A stretch of DNA of 64,000 nucleotides. It comes from Streptomyces sp. B21-105. GTDB taxonomy: Bacteria; Actinomycetota; Actinomycetes; Streptomycetales; Streptomycetaceae. Positions 1 to 7,841 of this stretch are shown here, piece after piece. How positions within the stretch are numbered: the first letter of the stretch is position 1; each line of letters starts with the position of its first letter. Below the pieces are notes generated by a model. It ran no database searches. It saw only the letters and a list, made by a program, of their open reading frames with translations, and was not told where the DNA came from. The stretch spans positions 8,990,001 to 9,054,000 of the forward strand of contig NZ_JARUMJ010000001.1 of assembly GCF_036898465.1 (NCBI RefSeq). Reading direction: 5' to 3'. The position numbers and the translations under genes are program-made.

Positions 1-980
1 AGGGTCATGGCCGCCAGGGTGCCCGCCAGCGCGAGGCTGAGGACGGACACCCAGGCGACCGGCGGCAGTCTGCGGCTGAGCCATTGGGGTCGCGCGGACG
101 CCACCGCCTCCGCCACGGTCATGGCGGCCAGCACCCCACCGTGCGATGCCTCGCCGATGCCGTGGTCCAGCAGGATCGGCTGGAAGAGGTTGACCTGGCA
201 GATGCGTGACAGCGTGAAGACGGCGACACCCTGCACCATCACGAGGGCCAGGCACGGCGAGGAGGCGACGCAGCGCAGCGCGGTCCCCGCGTCCCGCAGG
301 AAGGCGCCGCCCCGGCGCCCGCCGTCACCCCGGCCGATGCCCGTTCCGGTGTGCGCTTCGGCTTCCGCTCCGGCGAGGCGGGGCAGCAGCACGGCGCAGA
401 CGAGGGAGCCTGCCGCGCTCGCGGCGCTGAGCACGTACGGGGCCGGGTGCGCGAGAGCCATCAACGGGCCGACCAGCGGCCAGCACACCACCTTCGCCGC
501 CAGCCCCAGTGCCCGCGCGGTGCCCTCCGCCCGAAGGTAGTGCTCGCCGCACCGTTGCGCCCGAAGCCCGTCGTACAGGTAGGCGCTCGCCGCGCCCGAG
601 GTGAGCGACCGGCCGGCGGCGATGGCCAGGAAGTGGATCAGGAACCCCGTGTAGGAGGCGCTGACCACCGGGGCCAGGTTCGCGGCCGTCATCACCACCG
701 CGCCGGCGCGCAGGCAGTTGCGGGTGCCGATCCGGTCGGCGATCAGCCCGGTCGGGATCTCCAGCAGGCAGAAGGCCACGTAGTAGATGCTCTGGATGCC
801 GAAGATCTGCCCGTCCGAGAGGCCGGCCGCCTTCTGGTAGGCGTAGAACACCGGCATCCACCACAGCAGGTTGAACAGCAGTTGGAAGCCGTAGTTGAGC
901 CGGATGATCCGGCGGGCGGTGTCGGTCAGGCCCGTGGCGGCTCCGGTGCCGGGGCGCCGCCGGCCAGGACGCGCCCTCAC
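1..980 (-). CDS. MFS transporter, C-terminal part beyond the left edge
   Basis: A major facilitator superfamily membrane transporter, probably an exporter for the product of the two genes upstream of it. Translation gives repeated hydrophobic segments, and an MFS loop-type motif (IADRIGTR) follows the second helix. The GTG start at 980 overlaps the upstream stop in a GTGA arrangement, which indicates translational coupling. About 326 residues are visible and no stop occurs before base 1, so the protein continues outside the window. The family is clear from helix pattern and motif; substrate and direction of transport are inferred from the operon only. Confidence 0.8.
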   Translation of the reverse strand, partial: MRARPGRRRPGTGAATGLTDTARRIIRLNYGFQLLFNLLWWMPVFYAYQKAAGLSDGQIFGIQSIYYVAFCLLEIPTGLIADRIGTRNCLRAGAVVMTAANLAPVVSASYTGFLIHFLAIAAGRSLTSGAASAYLYDGLRAQRCGEHYLRAEGTARALGLAAKVVCWPLVGPLMALAHPAPYVLSAASAAGSLVCAVLLPRLAGAEAEAHTGTGIGRGDGGRRGGAFLRDAGTALRCVASSPCLALVMVQGVAVFTLSRICQVNLFQPILLDHGIGEASHGGVLAAMTVAEAVASARPQWLSRRLPPVAWVSVLSLALAGTLAAMT

Positions 981-2983
981 AGCGCGTAGGGTCGGATCTG
1001 GACCAGCCGGAAATCGCCCTGCTCGGTCATCAGCCACTCGATGTCGAGGGGCTTGTCCACGTCGGCCGCGCTGAAGTGGGACTGCAGGAGCCGTCCGGTC
1101 AGGGACAGGTCGGCGAGCCGGGCGCGGACCGCGGCGGACAGCCCCTGGCCCCACGAGCCCAGCGCGACGGTACGGCCGCCGCCCTCCACCGTGTTGTACA
1201 GGTACTGCTGCGGCGGCACCGTCCCGTCGACCACCTGCTCGGGGGAGCCCGGGGAACAGTTGAGGTAGACGTTGCGGAAGTCCTCCCGGCGGGTCGGGTT
1301 GCAGGTCACGAGGACGCCGCCCAGGGAGGCGGGCAGGTACTCCTGGATGATCACACCCATGTAGGTGTCGTCGAGGGAGATGCCGACCTGGTGGCGCAGC
1401 CGCACGCTGCGGGGCGACACGAGGGAGGCCCACACGTGGCGTACGGCGTCGAGGAGTTCACCCGTGCCGTGGACGGTGGTGACGGAGTCGTAGACGCCGG
1501 CCGCGGAGAACCCGGGTAGGTCTTCGGCGTTGGAGGAGGAGCGCACCACCAGCCGCCCGCGGGAGGCCGCCGCAGCGGGAAAGGCCTGGTCGATCTGCCG
1601 GGTGACCGACTCGGGGACGGGAGTGTGCCGGATCAGGTGCTGCAGGTGCAGGCACAGCGAGTCCAGGACGTCGGTGGCATCGAGTTCGAGCGCCATCTTC
1701 AGCTTGCCGATGCCCTGCTGGAGGGCCGGGGAGGAGGCGAGGAACCGCTGCTGGAGCGCGAAGGGGAGTGCGACGCCCTCCGGGGCGCCGACCGTCTCCG
1801 CGACGAACTCAGCTGCCCTTGCGCGGAGTTGCTCGACGGTGAAGGGGCTGAGGCCGAGGCGGGTGGCGAGGTGGCCGTAGAGGTCCTCGCGCGGCGGACG
1901 GGGCCGGCCATAGAAGGAGGTCAGGTCCACCGTGCGGCTGTCGAGGACGTGGTGCAGCTCGCCGAGGTTGGCCGCCTTCGTGCCGTAGCGGTCGCGGTCG
2001 GCACTGCGCAGCCGGTGCAGGGAGAGCACGGGGGCGCCTTCGAGCAGCGGCGGCTCGAGGCGTATGCGCTGCTGGTGCCAGGCCGGCGCCCGCAGGTCGG
2101 GTTCGTGGTCGAGACGCTCCAGGGATATGTCGTCCTCGTCGACCCGGTAGCGCACCCACGCGTCGTCGAGGCCGTCCTTGTCGACGAGTTGCTCCAGATC
2201 GCGGACGATCGCGTTGGGGATGCCCCAGCCGGAGGCGAGGACGTTGGTGTGCGAAAGCGGTGTGATCGGCGCGGTGTTGATGAAGCCGGCGACGCGCGGT
2301 ACGTCGTCGGGCAGGCACGGCATCGCCACGATGTCGGCCCAGCCCAGGCCGGCTTCGGCCGCCGTGTACTCCTCGGCCGTCCGGAAGAAGCGCAGCCGCC
2401 CGGTGGCCTCGCCGGGGTTCAACGGTGTGCGCTCCCGGGAACCGAACAGCTCGTGGCCCAGAATGCGGGGCACCCGCCGTTCGGAGATCGCCGACAGCGT
2501 CTCCTCCTGCCCGTGGTTGGCGGGCTTGAGCAGCAGCGGCAGCCTGCTGTCGACCCGGGCCCGGACGAACTCGTAGAAGAACGCGAGCAGTTCGCCGTGC
2601 ATGGTATCGGCCTCGGTCGTCTCCAGGACGAGGAACGGCCGCTCCCTGCCCGCCTCCTGCTCGGTGTGCAGGGACAGCACACCGAGCAGGAACCGGCGCT
2701 CGGGATCGGTGTAGACGGAGGCGTTGAAGGCGTCCAACCGCGCGTCCAGCGCGGCCAGGTCCATCCCCAGCACCCGAGTGGCGACGTAGTCGACGTGGAA
2801 GGGGTGTGCGCCGGTGTCGAGCAGATGCCAGGTGTTCTCCGCGCGGTCGACGACGACCTTGAGATAGGGGTGACCCGCCAGGACTCCCGACAGCGTCCGG
2901 AAAAGCGGCAGGGAGAGGTTCTCGCCGACGACCGTGCGGTCCGTCGCGGGCTCGGCGGCGCCGGTGGCCAGGTGGGTGCTCAT
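977..2983 (-). CDS. PEP-synthase/glucan-dikinase-like protein with swivel His domain before the ATP-binding domain
   Basis: A 668-residue protein of the dikinase superfamily. The swivelling phosphohistidine-type segment comes first (PLSHTNVLA, His245), and the PPDK-type nucleotide-binding domain comes second: GTKAANLGEL near 334, RSSSNAEDLPGF near 481-492, and a terminal QIRPYAL. Pyruvate phosphate dikinase and PEP synthase have the opposite order plus a PEP-binding barrel, which is absent here. His-then-ATP-domain is the order of glucan water dikinases. The likely reaction is transfer of an ATP phosphate through a histidine to an unknown acceptor. The ATG overlaps the upstream stop (ATGA). 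The domain family is secure; the substrate is not known. It could be biosynthetic or, like rifampin phosphotransferase, a self-resistance enzyme. Confidence 0.75.
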   Translation of the reverse strand: MSTHLATGAAEPATDRTVVGENLSLPLFRTLSGVLAGHPYLKVVVDRAENTWHLLDTGAHPFHVDYVATRVLGMDLAALDARLDAFNASVYTDPERRFLLGVLSLHTEQEAGRERPFLVLETTEADTMHGELLAFFYEFVRARVDSRLPLLLKPANHGQEETLSAISERRVPRILGHELFGSRERTPLNPGEATGRLRFFRTAEEYTAAEAGLGWADIVAMPCLPDDVPRVAGFINTAPITPLSHTNVLASGWGIPNAIVRDLEQLVDKDGLDDAWVRYRVDEDDISLERLDHEPDLRAPAWHQQRIRLEPPLLEGAPVLSLHRLRSADRDRYGTKAANLGELHHVLDSRTVDLTSFYGRPRPPREDLYGHLATRLGLSPFTVEQLRARAAEFVAETVGAPEGVALPFALQQRFLASSPALQQGIGKLKMALELDATDVLDSLCLHLQHLIRHTPVPESVTRQIDQAFPAAAASRGRLVVRSSSNAEDLPGFSAAGVYDSVTTVHGTGELLDAVRHVWASLVSPRSVRLRHQVGISLDDTYMGVIIQEYLPASLGGVLVTCNPTRREDFRNVYLNCSPGSPEQVVDGTVPPQQYLYNTVEGGGRTVALGSWGQGLSAAVRARLADLSLTGRLLQSHFSAADVDKPLDIEWLMTEQGDFRLVQIRPYAL

Positions 2984-4353
2984 GCGGGAACCTCCTGGGA
3001 CTGCGCGGCGGGCAGCACCCGGGGCAGGGCGTCCACCAGGGTCTCGAAGTCCCGCAGCACCGTCCGCGGGTCGGCGGCGGAGAGCAGGCACAGGGCCGCC
3101 ATGGTGTTGGCGCCCGCGACGGGGTCGTAGACCGGCACGACACTGCCGTCGGGCAGGGAGCTCTCCGCCACCACCGACAGCTCGCTGTCCGGGCTCAGCG
3201 GGACGTCCGACGCGACCAGGGGGAAGTCCCAGACCTTGCGGCCCTGCCAGGCCTCGCCCCGGCCGTCGACCGCGAGGACGACGAGGGAGCCCGCCGCACC
3301 CCGGGCCCGCTCCGGGGTCAAGGCCTGCTCCGGCCAGGCGACCGGGCGTCCCAGCAGGTGGTCGACGAGCATGCCCACCAGGTCCAGTTCGAAGACCTCC
3401 TCGATCTGCGGCACCGTCATCGCGCCGCCGAACCGGGCGGCGGTCTCGATGAGCCACATGCTGCCGTCGGGGCCGAGCTTGATCTCCGTGTGCGTCCCGC
3501 AGTCGAGCAGGCCCAGCGCGTCGACGGCGCGGCGCGCCAGGTCCACGACGCGTTCCTGCGCGTCGGGCGACAGCAGGGCGGGCGTGATGCCGGCGCGCTC
3601 GGTGAACGGCTCGATCGTGGGCATCCGGCCGCTGAGGCAGACGGGATGGAAGACACCGTCCGCCACGACGCCCTCGACGCTGAGGTAGTCGCCCCAGCCG
3701 GGCTCGTCGAACCAGCCCGCCACCGTGCCGCTGACGATCTCCTCGACCACGAAGTCGGCATCCGCCTCGGCGACATGCAGCTCCGCGTATCCCAACCGGG
3801 CGGACTCCGCCATGACCTGGCGCGAGCGGGCCCAGGCGGCGGACGCCTCGCCGGGAGAGGTGATGATCTGGTGGGCGGTGGATCCCGCGCTCCAGGCCGC
3901 CTTGAGGAGCAGCGGACAGGACAGGGAGCGCACCGCCGCCCGCAGATCCGCCTCCGTGGCGACGGGGCGGAACGCGGGCTGCGGCAGGCCGCTCCTCTGC
4001 CAGGTGCTGCGCATCAGCCGCTTGTCGCGCGCGAGTGCGGCGGCTGCGCCCGCGCCCGGCAGGCCGAGCTTCTCGCAGGCCTCGGCGACCGCGGCGACCG
4101 CGTACTCGGAGAAGGTGATCACGGCGTCCGCGCCCACCAGCCGGGCATGCGAGACGATCAGGGCGACCAGGTCGGAGCGGCCTGCGTCGTCCGGCGTCGT
4201 GACCGAGGCGCACAGTCTCCCTGCGGAACCCGTCACGGCGGGGGGAAGAGCGCTGAGCGCCAGCAGGTGCACGTCCGCCCTCGCAGCCGTCCGGGACAGG
4301 ACATGGCCGAGCGGCGGACCACCCTTGGCATGCACCAACAGCACCGTGCTCAC
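2980..4353 (-). CDS. ATP-grasp domain ligase
   Basis: A 457-residue ATP-grasp enzyme, first gene of a three-gene operon. An N-terminal Rossmann-like part (1-100) is followed by the ATP-grasp fold: ARDKRLMR near 108-115, the LLLKAAWSAGS nucleotide-binding strand and loop near 148-158, EIKLGPDGS near 290-298, and the metal-binding ETAARFGG near 303-310. Such carboxylate-amine ligases make amide or peptide bonds through acyl-phosphates. The GTG start at 4353 follows GGAGA and matches the start of the conserved fold; an upstream ATG in another frame gives no homology. Location next to a dikinase-like protein and an exporter suggests a small specialised metabolite, possibly a modified peptide or amino acid (inference). 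Confidence 0.8.
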   Translation of the reverse strand: MSTVLLVHAKGGPPLGHVLSRTAARADVHLLALSALPPAVTGSAGRLCASVTTPDDAGRSDLVALIVSHARLVGADAVITFSEYAVAAVAEACEKLGLPGAGAAAALARDKRLMRSTWQRSGLPQPAFRPVATEADLRAAVRSLSCPLLLKAAWSAGSTAHQIITSPGEASAAWARSRQVMAESARLGYAELHVAEADADFVVEEIVSGTVAGWFDEPGWGDYLSVEGVVADGVFHPVCLSGRMPTIEPFTERAGITPALLSPDAQERVVDLARRAVDALGLLDCGTHTEIKLGPDGSMWLIETAARFGGAMTVPQIEEVFELDLVGMLVDHLLGRPVAWPEQALTPERARGAAGSLVVLAVDGRGEAWQGRKVWDFPLVASDVPLSPDSELSVVAESSLPDGSVVPVYDPVAGANTMAALCLLSAADPRTVLRDFETLVDALPRVLPAAQSQEVPA

Positions 4354-4513
4354 AGAAATTCGTCTCCATTCACCTGGTCGGCGGGGGCCGTCCTCGGCAC
4401 CGGTGGCGCGGTGACGGGCCCGGGGATCGTGTGCGGGCAACGGCGTCCGGAGACGTGGCCCGCACACTCCAGGGGACCAGGCTGTAACCGCCCATATCGC
4501 CGCAGAGGCCGCT

Positions 4514-4541
4514 CGCGACTCAGGCAAATGCCTGAGTCGCG
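4514..4541. promoter_or_regulatory. 28-bp perfect palindrome between divergent genes
   Basis: Two 13-base arms (CGCGACTCAGGCA and its exact complement) are separated by AA. The site lies between the divergent ATP-grasp operon (start 4353) and the LuxR-type regulator (start 4711). Position and perfect dyad symmetry suggest the regulator's operator. A bidirectional terminator is unlikely because it lies upstream of both genes. Confidence 0.6.
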
Positions 4542-4710
4542 GGGTTGATCCGCACATTTTCGTCCCCGAAATCCGGGCCCGAGGGGCAGGGGCGGCGGCC
4601 ACCGTCCACTTCCGGCAACTCGGCCGGGAATGGAGCTTGTGCTGCACCGGGCGGGATATCCAACGTCGTGTGACTGTGCGTCAGCCAGTCCTGTACGGAC
4701 GGAGACCGTT

Positions 4711-5913
4711 GTGCCCGACCCGAGCCTCAAGACACTGCTCGATAACCTTCCCGTGTCCTGGAGGGAAGTCGACGAGCCGTGCCCGGCGGGGGAGAGGGAC
4801 GCCGAAGGACCCTTGACGACAGGTGGGCCCGCCGACACCGGCGGCCTCGCCGACCCGGGCGGCTCACAGCACACCCCGGACCGGCGGCACCATGAAGCGG
4901 GGCCCGCGGCGCCCCCCGGTGGCGCCGCCTTCGCGGACCTCGTGGACCTCGCCCCGGCGCCCGCCTTCATCCGGGACCGCGAGGGGCGCTACCTGTGGGC
5001 CAACCACGCCTACGCGCACCTCTACGGCACCGTGCCGCAGCAACTGGTCGGCAGATACATCGAGGACTTCGACGCCCCGGCCGAGGCCGAGCGGTTCCGG
5101 GCCCTGGACCAGCAGATACTCACCCGGGGCAGGCCCGTCCGCCACACCCTCCGCTACCTGCGCCAGGACGGCACCACGGGCCGCGCGGTCGGCCACCGCT
5201 TCCCGGTGCGGGAACACTTGCGTACGTGCGTCGCCGGCATCTACGTGGACATCACCGACCACCTGCGGGCCACCGCGCAGCGCCAGGAGGCCGAGGAGAA
5301 CCTCAGTGCCCTGCGCGACCACAGCGGTCTGCCCTGCGCCCTGTTGTCGGCGAACGGGCGGGTGATCGAGGCGAGCGTGGCGGCCGCCGAACTCTTCCAC
5401 CTCGGCCTGACCGACCTCGTGGGCCGCCGCGCCCACACGCTGCTGGCCCCCGAACCGGGACCGGACCTCGACCGGTTGCACCGCCGCTGGAACAGTCTGA
5501 TAGCCCGCCGCACCCGACGTGTCGAGACCACGGCCGTGCTCGTCGACACTCATGGACTGCAGCGGCGGGCGGAGCTCCACCTGACGACTATCGGCCATTC
5601 CGCCGGCCGAGCGCGGCACGTCTGGGCCGTGATCACCCATCAGAGTCTCGCCCACGAGGCGCATCCGCCGCTCACCGCCGCGCAGATCCGCATCCTGTCG
5701 TTGCTGGCACAGGGCAGCAGCAACAGCGACATAGCCGCCTCGCTGAAACTGTCGCGGCAGACCCTCGACTACCACCTCAGCCGCCTGCGGCACCTGCTGG
5801 GCGCCGCCACCCGTCCGGCCCTCGTGGCCCGCGCGTACGTCCTCGGCATACTCGCCCCCCACACCTGGCCCCCGCGCTCGGCCACGGCGGCCCATCCCCT
5901 CAGCGCCGCGTGA
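4711..5913 (+). CDS. PAS-domain LuxR-type transcriptional regulator
   Basis: A 400-residue cytoplasmic regulator. Residues about 73-185 look like a PAS sensor (AFIRDREGRYLWAN, then GIYVDITDH at its end). A second PAS-like stretch follows (ALLSANGRVIEA). The C-terminus has a LuxR/GerE helix-turn-helix (LTAAQIRILSLLAQG, SDIAASLKLSRQTLDYHL). The GTG start at 4711 was chosen because GGAGA lies six bases upstream; the open frame extends to 4630 but without a better site. It diverges from the ATP-grasp operon, with a large palindrome between, so it probably controls that operon. The ligand is unknown. Confidence 0.8.
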   Translation: MPDPSLKTLLDNLPVSWREVDEPCPAGERDAEGPLTTGGPADTGGLADPGGSQHTPDRRHHEAGPAAPPGGAAFADLVDLAPAPAFIRDREGRYLWANHAYAHLYGTVPQQLVGRYIEDFDAPAEAERFRALDQQILTRGRPVRHTLRYLRQDGTTGRAVGHRFPVREHLRTCVAGIYVDITDHLRATAQRQEAEENLSALRDHSGLPCALLSANGRVIEASVAAAELFHLGLTDLVGRRAHTLLAPEPGPDLDRLHRRWNSLIARRTRRVETTAVLVDTHGLQRRAELHLTTIGHSAGRARHVWAVITHQSLAHEAHPPLTAAQIRILSLLAQGSSNSDIAASLKLSRQTLDYHLSRLRHLLGAATRPALVARAYVLGILAPHTWPPRSATAAHPLSAA

Positions 5914-6301
5914 CCTCCGCGGGCGGGAAAACCCCCGTCCGCGCCGGCGCGTACCGTGAAGCGGCGAAGTGCGGTGGCGGGCGACGTGCCGAACAGCGGC
6001 GGCAGATGCCGCCAGGACAGCCGCTGGTCAGCACCTACACCGGTGCCGTGAACACGGTCCGGTCGCTCGTCACACGGAGTGGTCCCACCACCTTGCGCGA
6101 GAACAGCGAACGACGGCAGCACCGGGGCGGCCGGCTCCCGGCACCCGGGCGCCGTAAGGGCTTTGTGGATGACGATCGTATCGACCACGGTGCGTCACTC
6201 CCGTGCCCCGTCTCGCAAGAGCCGGGGCGGCGTGGCCATCGTGGACCGGCGCGGGGAACCGGTTGCAGGGTGGTAGCCGCCGGAGCCGCTCTCCAGTAGC
6301 A

Positions 6302-6317
6302 TACCGACCAGGCGGTA
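6302..6317. promoter_or_regulatory. possible TetR-type operator upstream of the SCO6745-family gene
   Basis: TACCG and CGGTA form perfect 5-base arms around six bases, about 80 bp before the start at 6395. This spacing is common for TetR-family operators, but no TetR gene is adjacent. The rest of 5914-6394 shows no convincing gene. Confidence 0.3.
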
Positions 6318-6394
6318 CGTCGACGGTGTCCCCTGCGCCGTCATGTGCTCGATGAATACCAACGTTTCATCCGCCACAGGACGGAGAGCCGCTC

Positions 6395-7282
6395 ATGACG
6401 CAGAACATGAACCGCGACAGCCTCGCCCTCGCGCGCGAGACCTGGAGAACCCTCGAGCCCTACCACGGGGCCGTCTACTTCTCGCCCGAAGCCGCAGCCC
6501 GGTACGACGAGTTGGGCGTGGACGCCAGGACGGGATACTTCGCGTCCCGTTCGGCCGCGCTCGGCGCGGCTTCTGCGGATCTGGTCATCGCCACGTTCTA
6601 CAACTTCAATCCACAACTGGTGCGCCGGGCCATACCCGCGGCATGGAGAGTCGCTACGCCGCAGCAGTTCGCAGCTGCCCGGCTCGCAGGGATCGATGCC
6701 ACGCTCCGCCGCATCCTCGGCGCGGAGGTCTCCTCGCCGACGATGGCCCGCGCGGCGGAACTGGCCCGTACCGCAGCGGAGGTGACTGTTGATCACCCAC
6801 AGGGCCGCCCTCTTTTTGCCGCGCACGCCGCATTGCCGTGGCCGAGCGCGCCCCACCTCGTGCTCTGGCATGCGCAGACTCTGCTGAGGGAGTTCCGGGG
6901 CGATGGTCATGTGGGGGCACTGCTGACCGCCGGACTGAGCGGGATCGAAGCTCTCGTCACCCATGCCGCCGCAGGCGACGTCGATGCAGGGGTACTGCGC
7001 GACTCGCGGGCATGGACGCCGCAGCAGTGGGGCCAGGCCGTCCAGAGTCTATGTGAGCGTGGATGGCTCGACGACGGGCCGCACCTGGCCCTGACCGAGG
7101 AGGGGGCGCGGCGCAGGGCGAAGATCGAGCACACCACCGACAGGCTGGCCGCCCTCCCGTATCTCACCCTCGGTCCTACGGCCTGCGTCGAACTGTGCTC
7201 GCTGGTCAGGCCGTTCAGCCTTGCGGTGGCGAAGGAGCTCCTGCCGTGGGCAGTCGGCCGCCTGAGCGAAGGGAGCGGATGA
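6395..7282 (+). CDS. SCO6745-family (SalK-like) protein
   Basis: A 295-residue cytoplasmic protein of the actinobacterial SCO6745 family, whose biochemical role is not established. The hallmark N-terminus is present: LEPYHGAVYFSPEA near residue 19, then a conserved AALGAASADLVIATFYNFNP segment. It ends in a winged-helix-like part with LCERGWL and LTEEGARRR, resembling the DNA-binding region of MarR-like proteins. The start has GGAG about ten bases upstream. It appears monocistronic. Family assignment is good; function is left open. Confidence 0.75.
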   Translation: MTQNMNRDSLALARETWRTLEPYHGAVYFSPEAAARYDELGVDARTGYFASRSAALGAASADLVIATFYNFNPQLVRRAIPAAWRVATPQQFAAARLAGIDATLRRILGAEVSSPTMARAAELARTAAEVTVDHPQGRPLFAAHAALPWPSAPHLVLWHAQTLLREFRGDGHVGALLTAGLSGIEALVTHAAAGDVDAGVLRDSRAWTPQQWGQAVQSLCERGWLDDGPHLALTEEGARRRAKIEHTTDRLAALPYLTLGPTACVELCSLVRPFSLAVAKELLPWAVGRLSEGSG

Positions 7283-7520
7283 GGGAGGGCACCGAGGTCG
7301 AGAACGCCCGATGGCGCCTGAACCTCGGTTCGTGACCACCCCCTTGCCCTCGAACGGAATCGTCACGTCCGTGGCCGCCCCCCCCAAGATCTGTGCCAGA
7401 ACCAAGGTGCCACAGCATCCGGCGATCAAGGGGCTGGCAGATGTGCACGGGAAACGGCGGTGCCGGCGTCAGTGAGAGTGGCCGCCTTCGCGGTCCGGCC
7501 GAAACGGCGGCCCGCGCTCG

Positions 7521-7558
7521 GGCCGGCCGGTACTCCTCAGGGCCGGCCGGTACTCCTC
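7521..7558. repeat. 18-base direct repeat, 20-bp period
   Basis: GGCCGGCCGGTACTCCTC occurs at 7521-7538 and 7541-7558. It lies in the 7283-7841 gap, where no convincing gene is seen. Confidence 0.7.
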
Positions 7559-7640
7559 GCGGGCACGGCCCTGCGGCTCCTGTGGGGAGGCGCAGGGCCG
7601 CACGGTGAGCTGGAACCCGCCCCAGGCCGTTCGCGGCTTC

Positions 7641-7680
7641 ATGGACGCATGCCCTCCGGCATGGACGCACGCCCTCCGGC
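7641..7680. repeat. 20-base tandem repeat, two copies
   Basis: Two adjacent 20-base units (ATGGACGCATGCCCTCCGGC) differ at one position (7650/7670). They lie in the same non-coding gap as the 7521 repeat. Confidence 0.7.
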
Positions 7681-7841
7681 ATGGTGGCCCTGACCGCGGC
7701 GCACACCGCAGCCCAGGCCCAGTGCCCTCCGTCGCCGAGCAGTTCGCAGCCCTGGCCGAACAGACCGCAGCCGCCTTTTCCGCGGCCGCGGAGCCGTCGC
7801 CGACGCAGTGCGCGCTTTACCCGGCGGTGCCGGGTCCTGCG

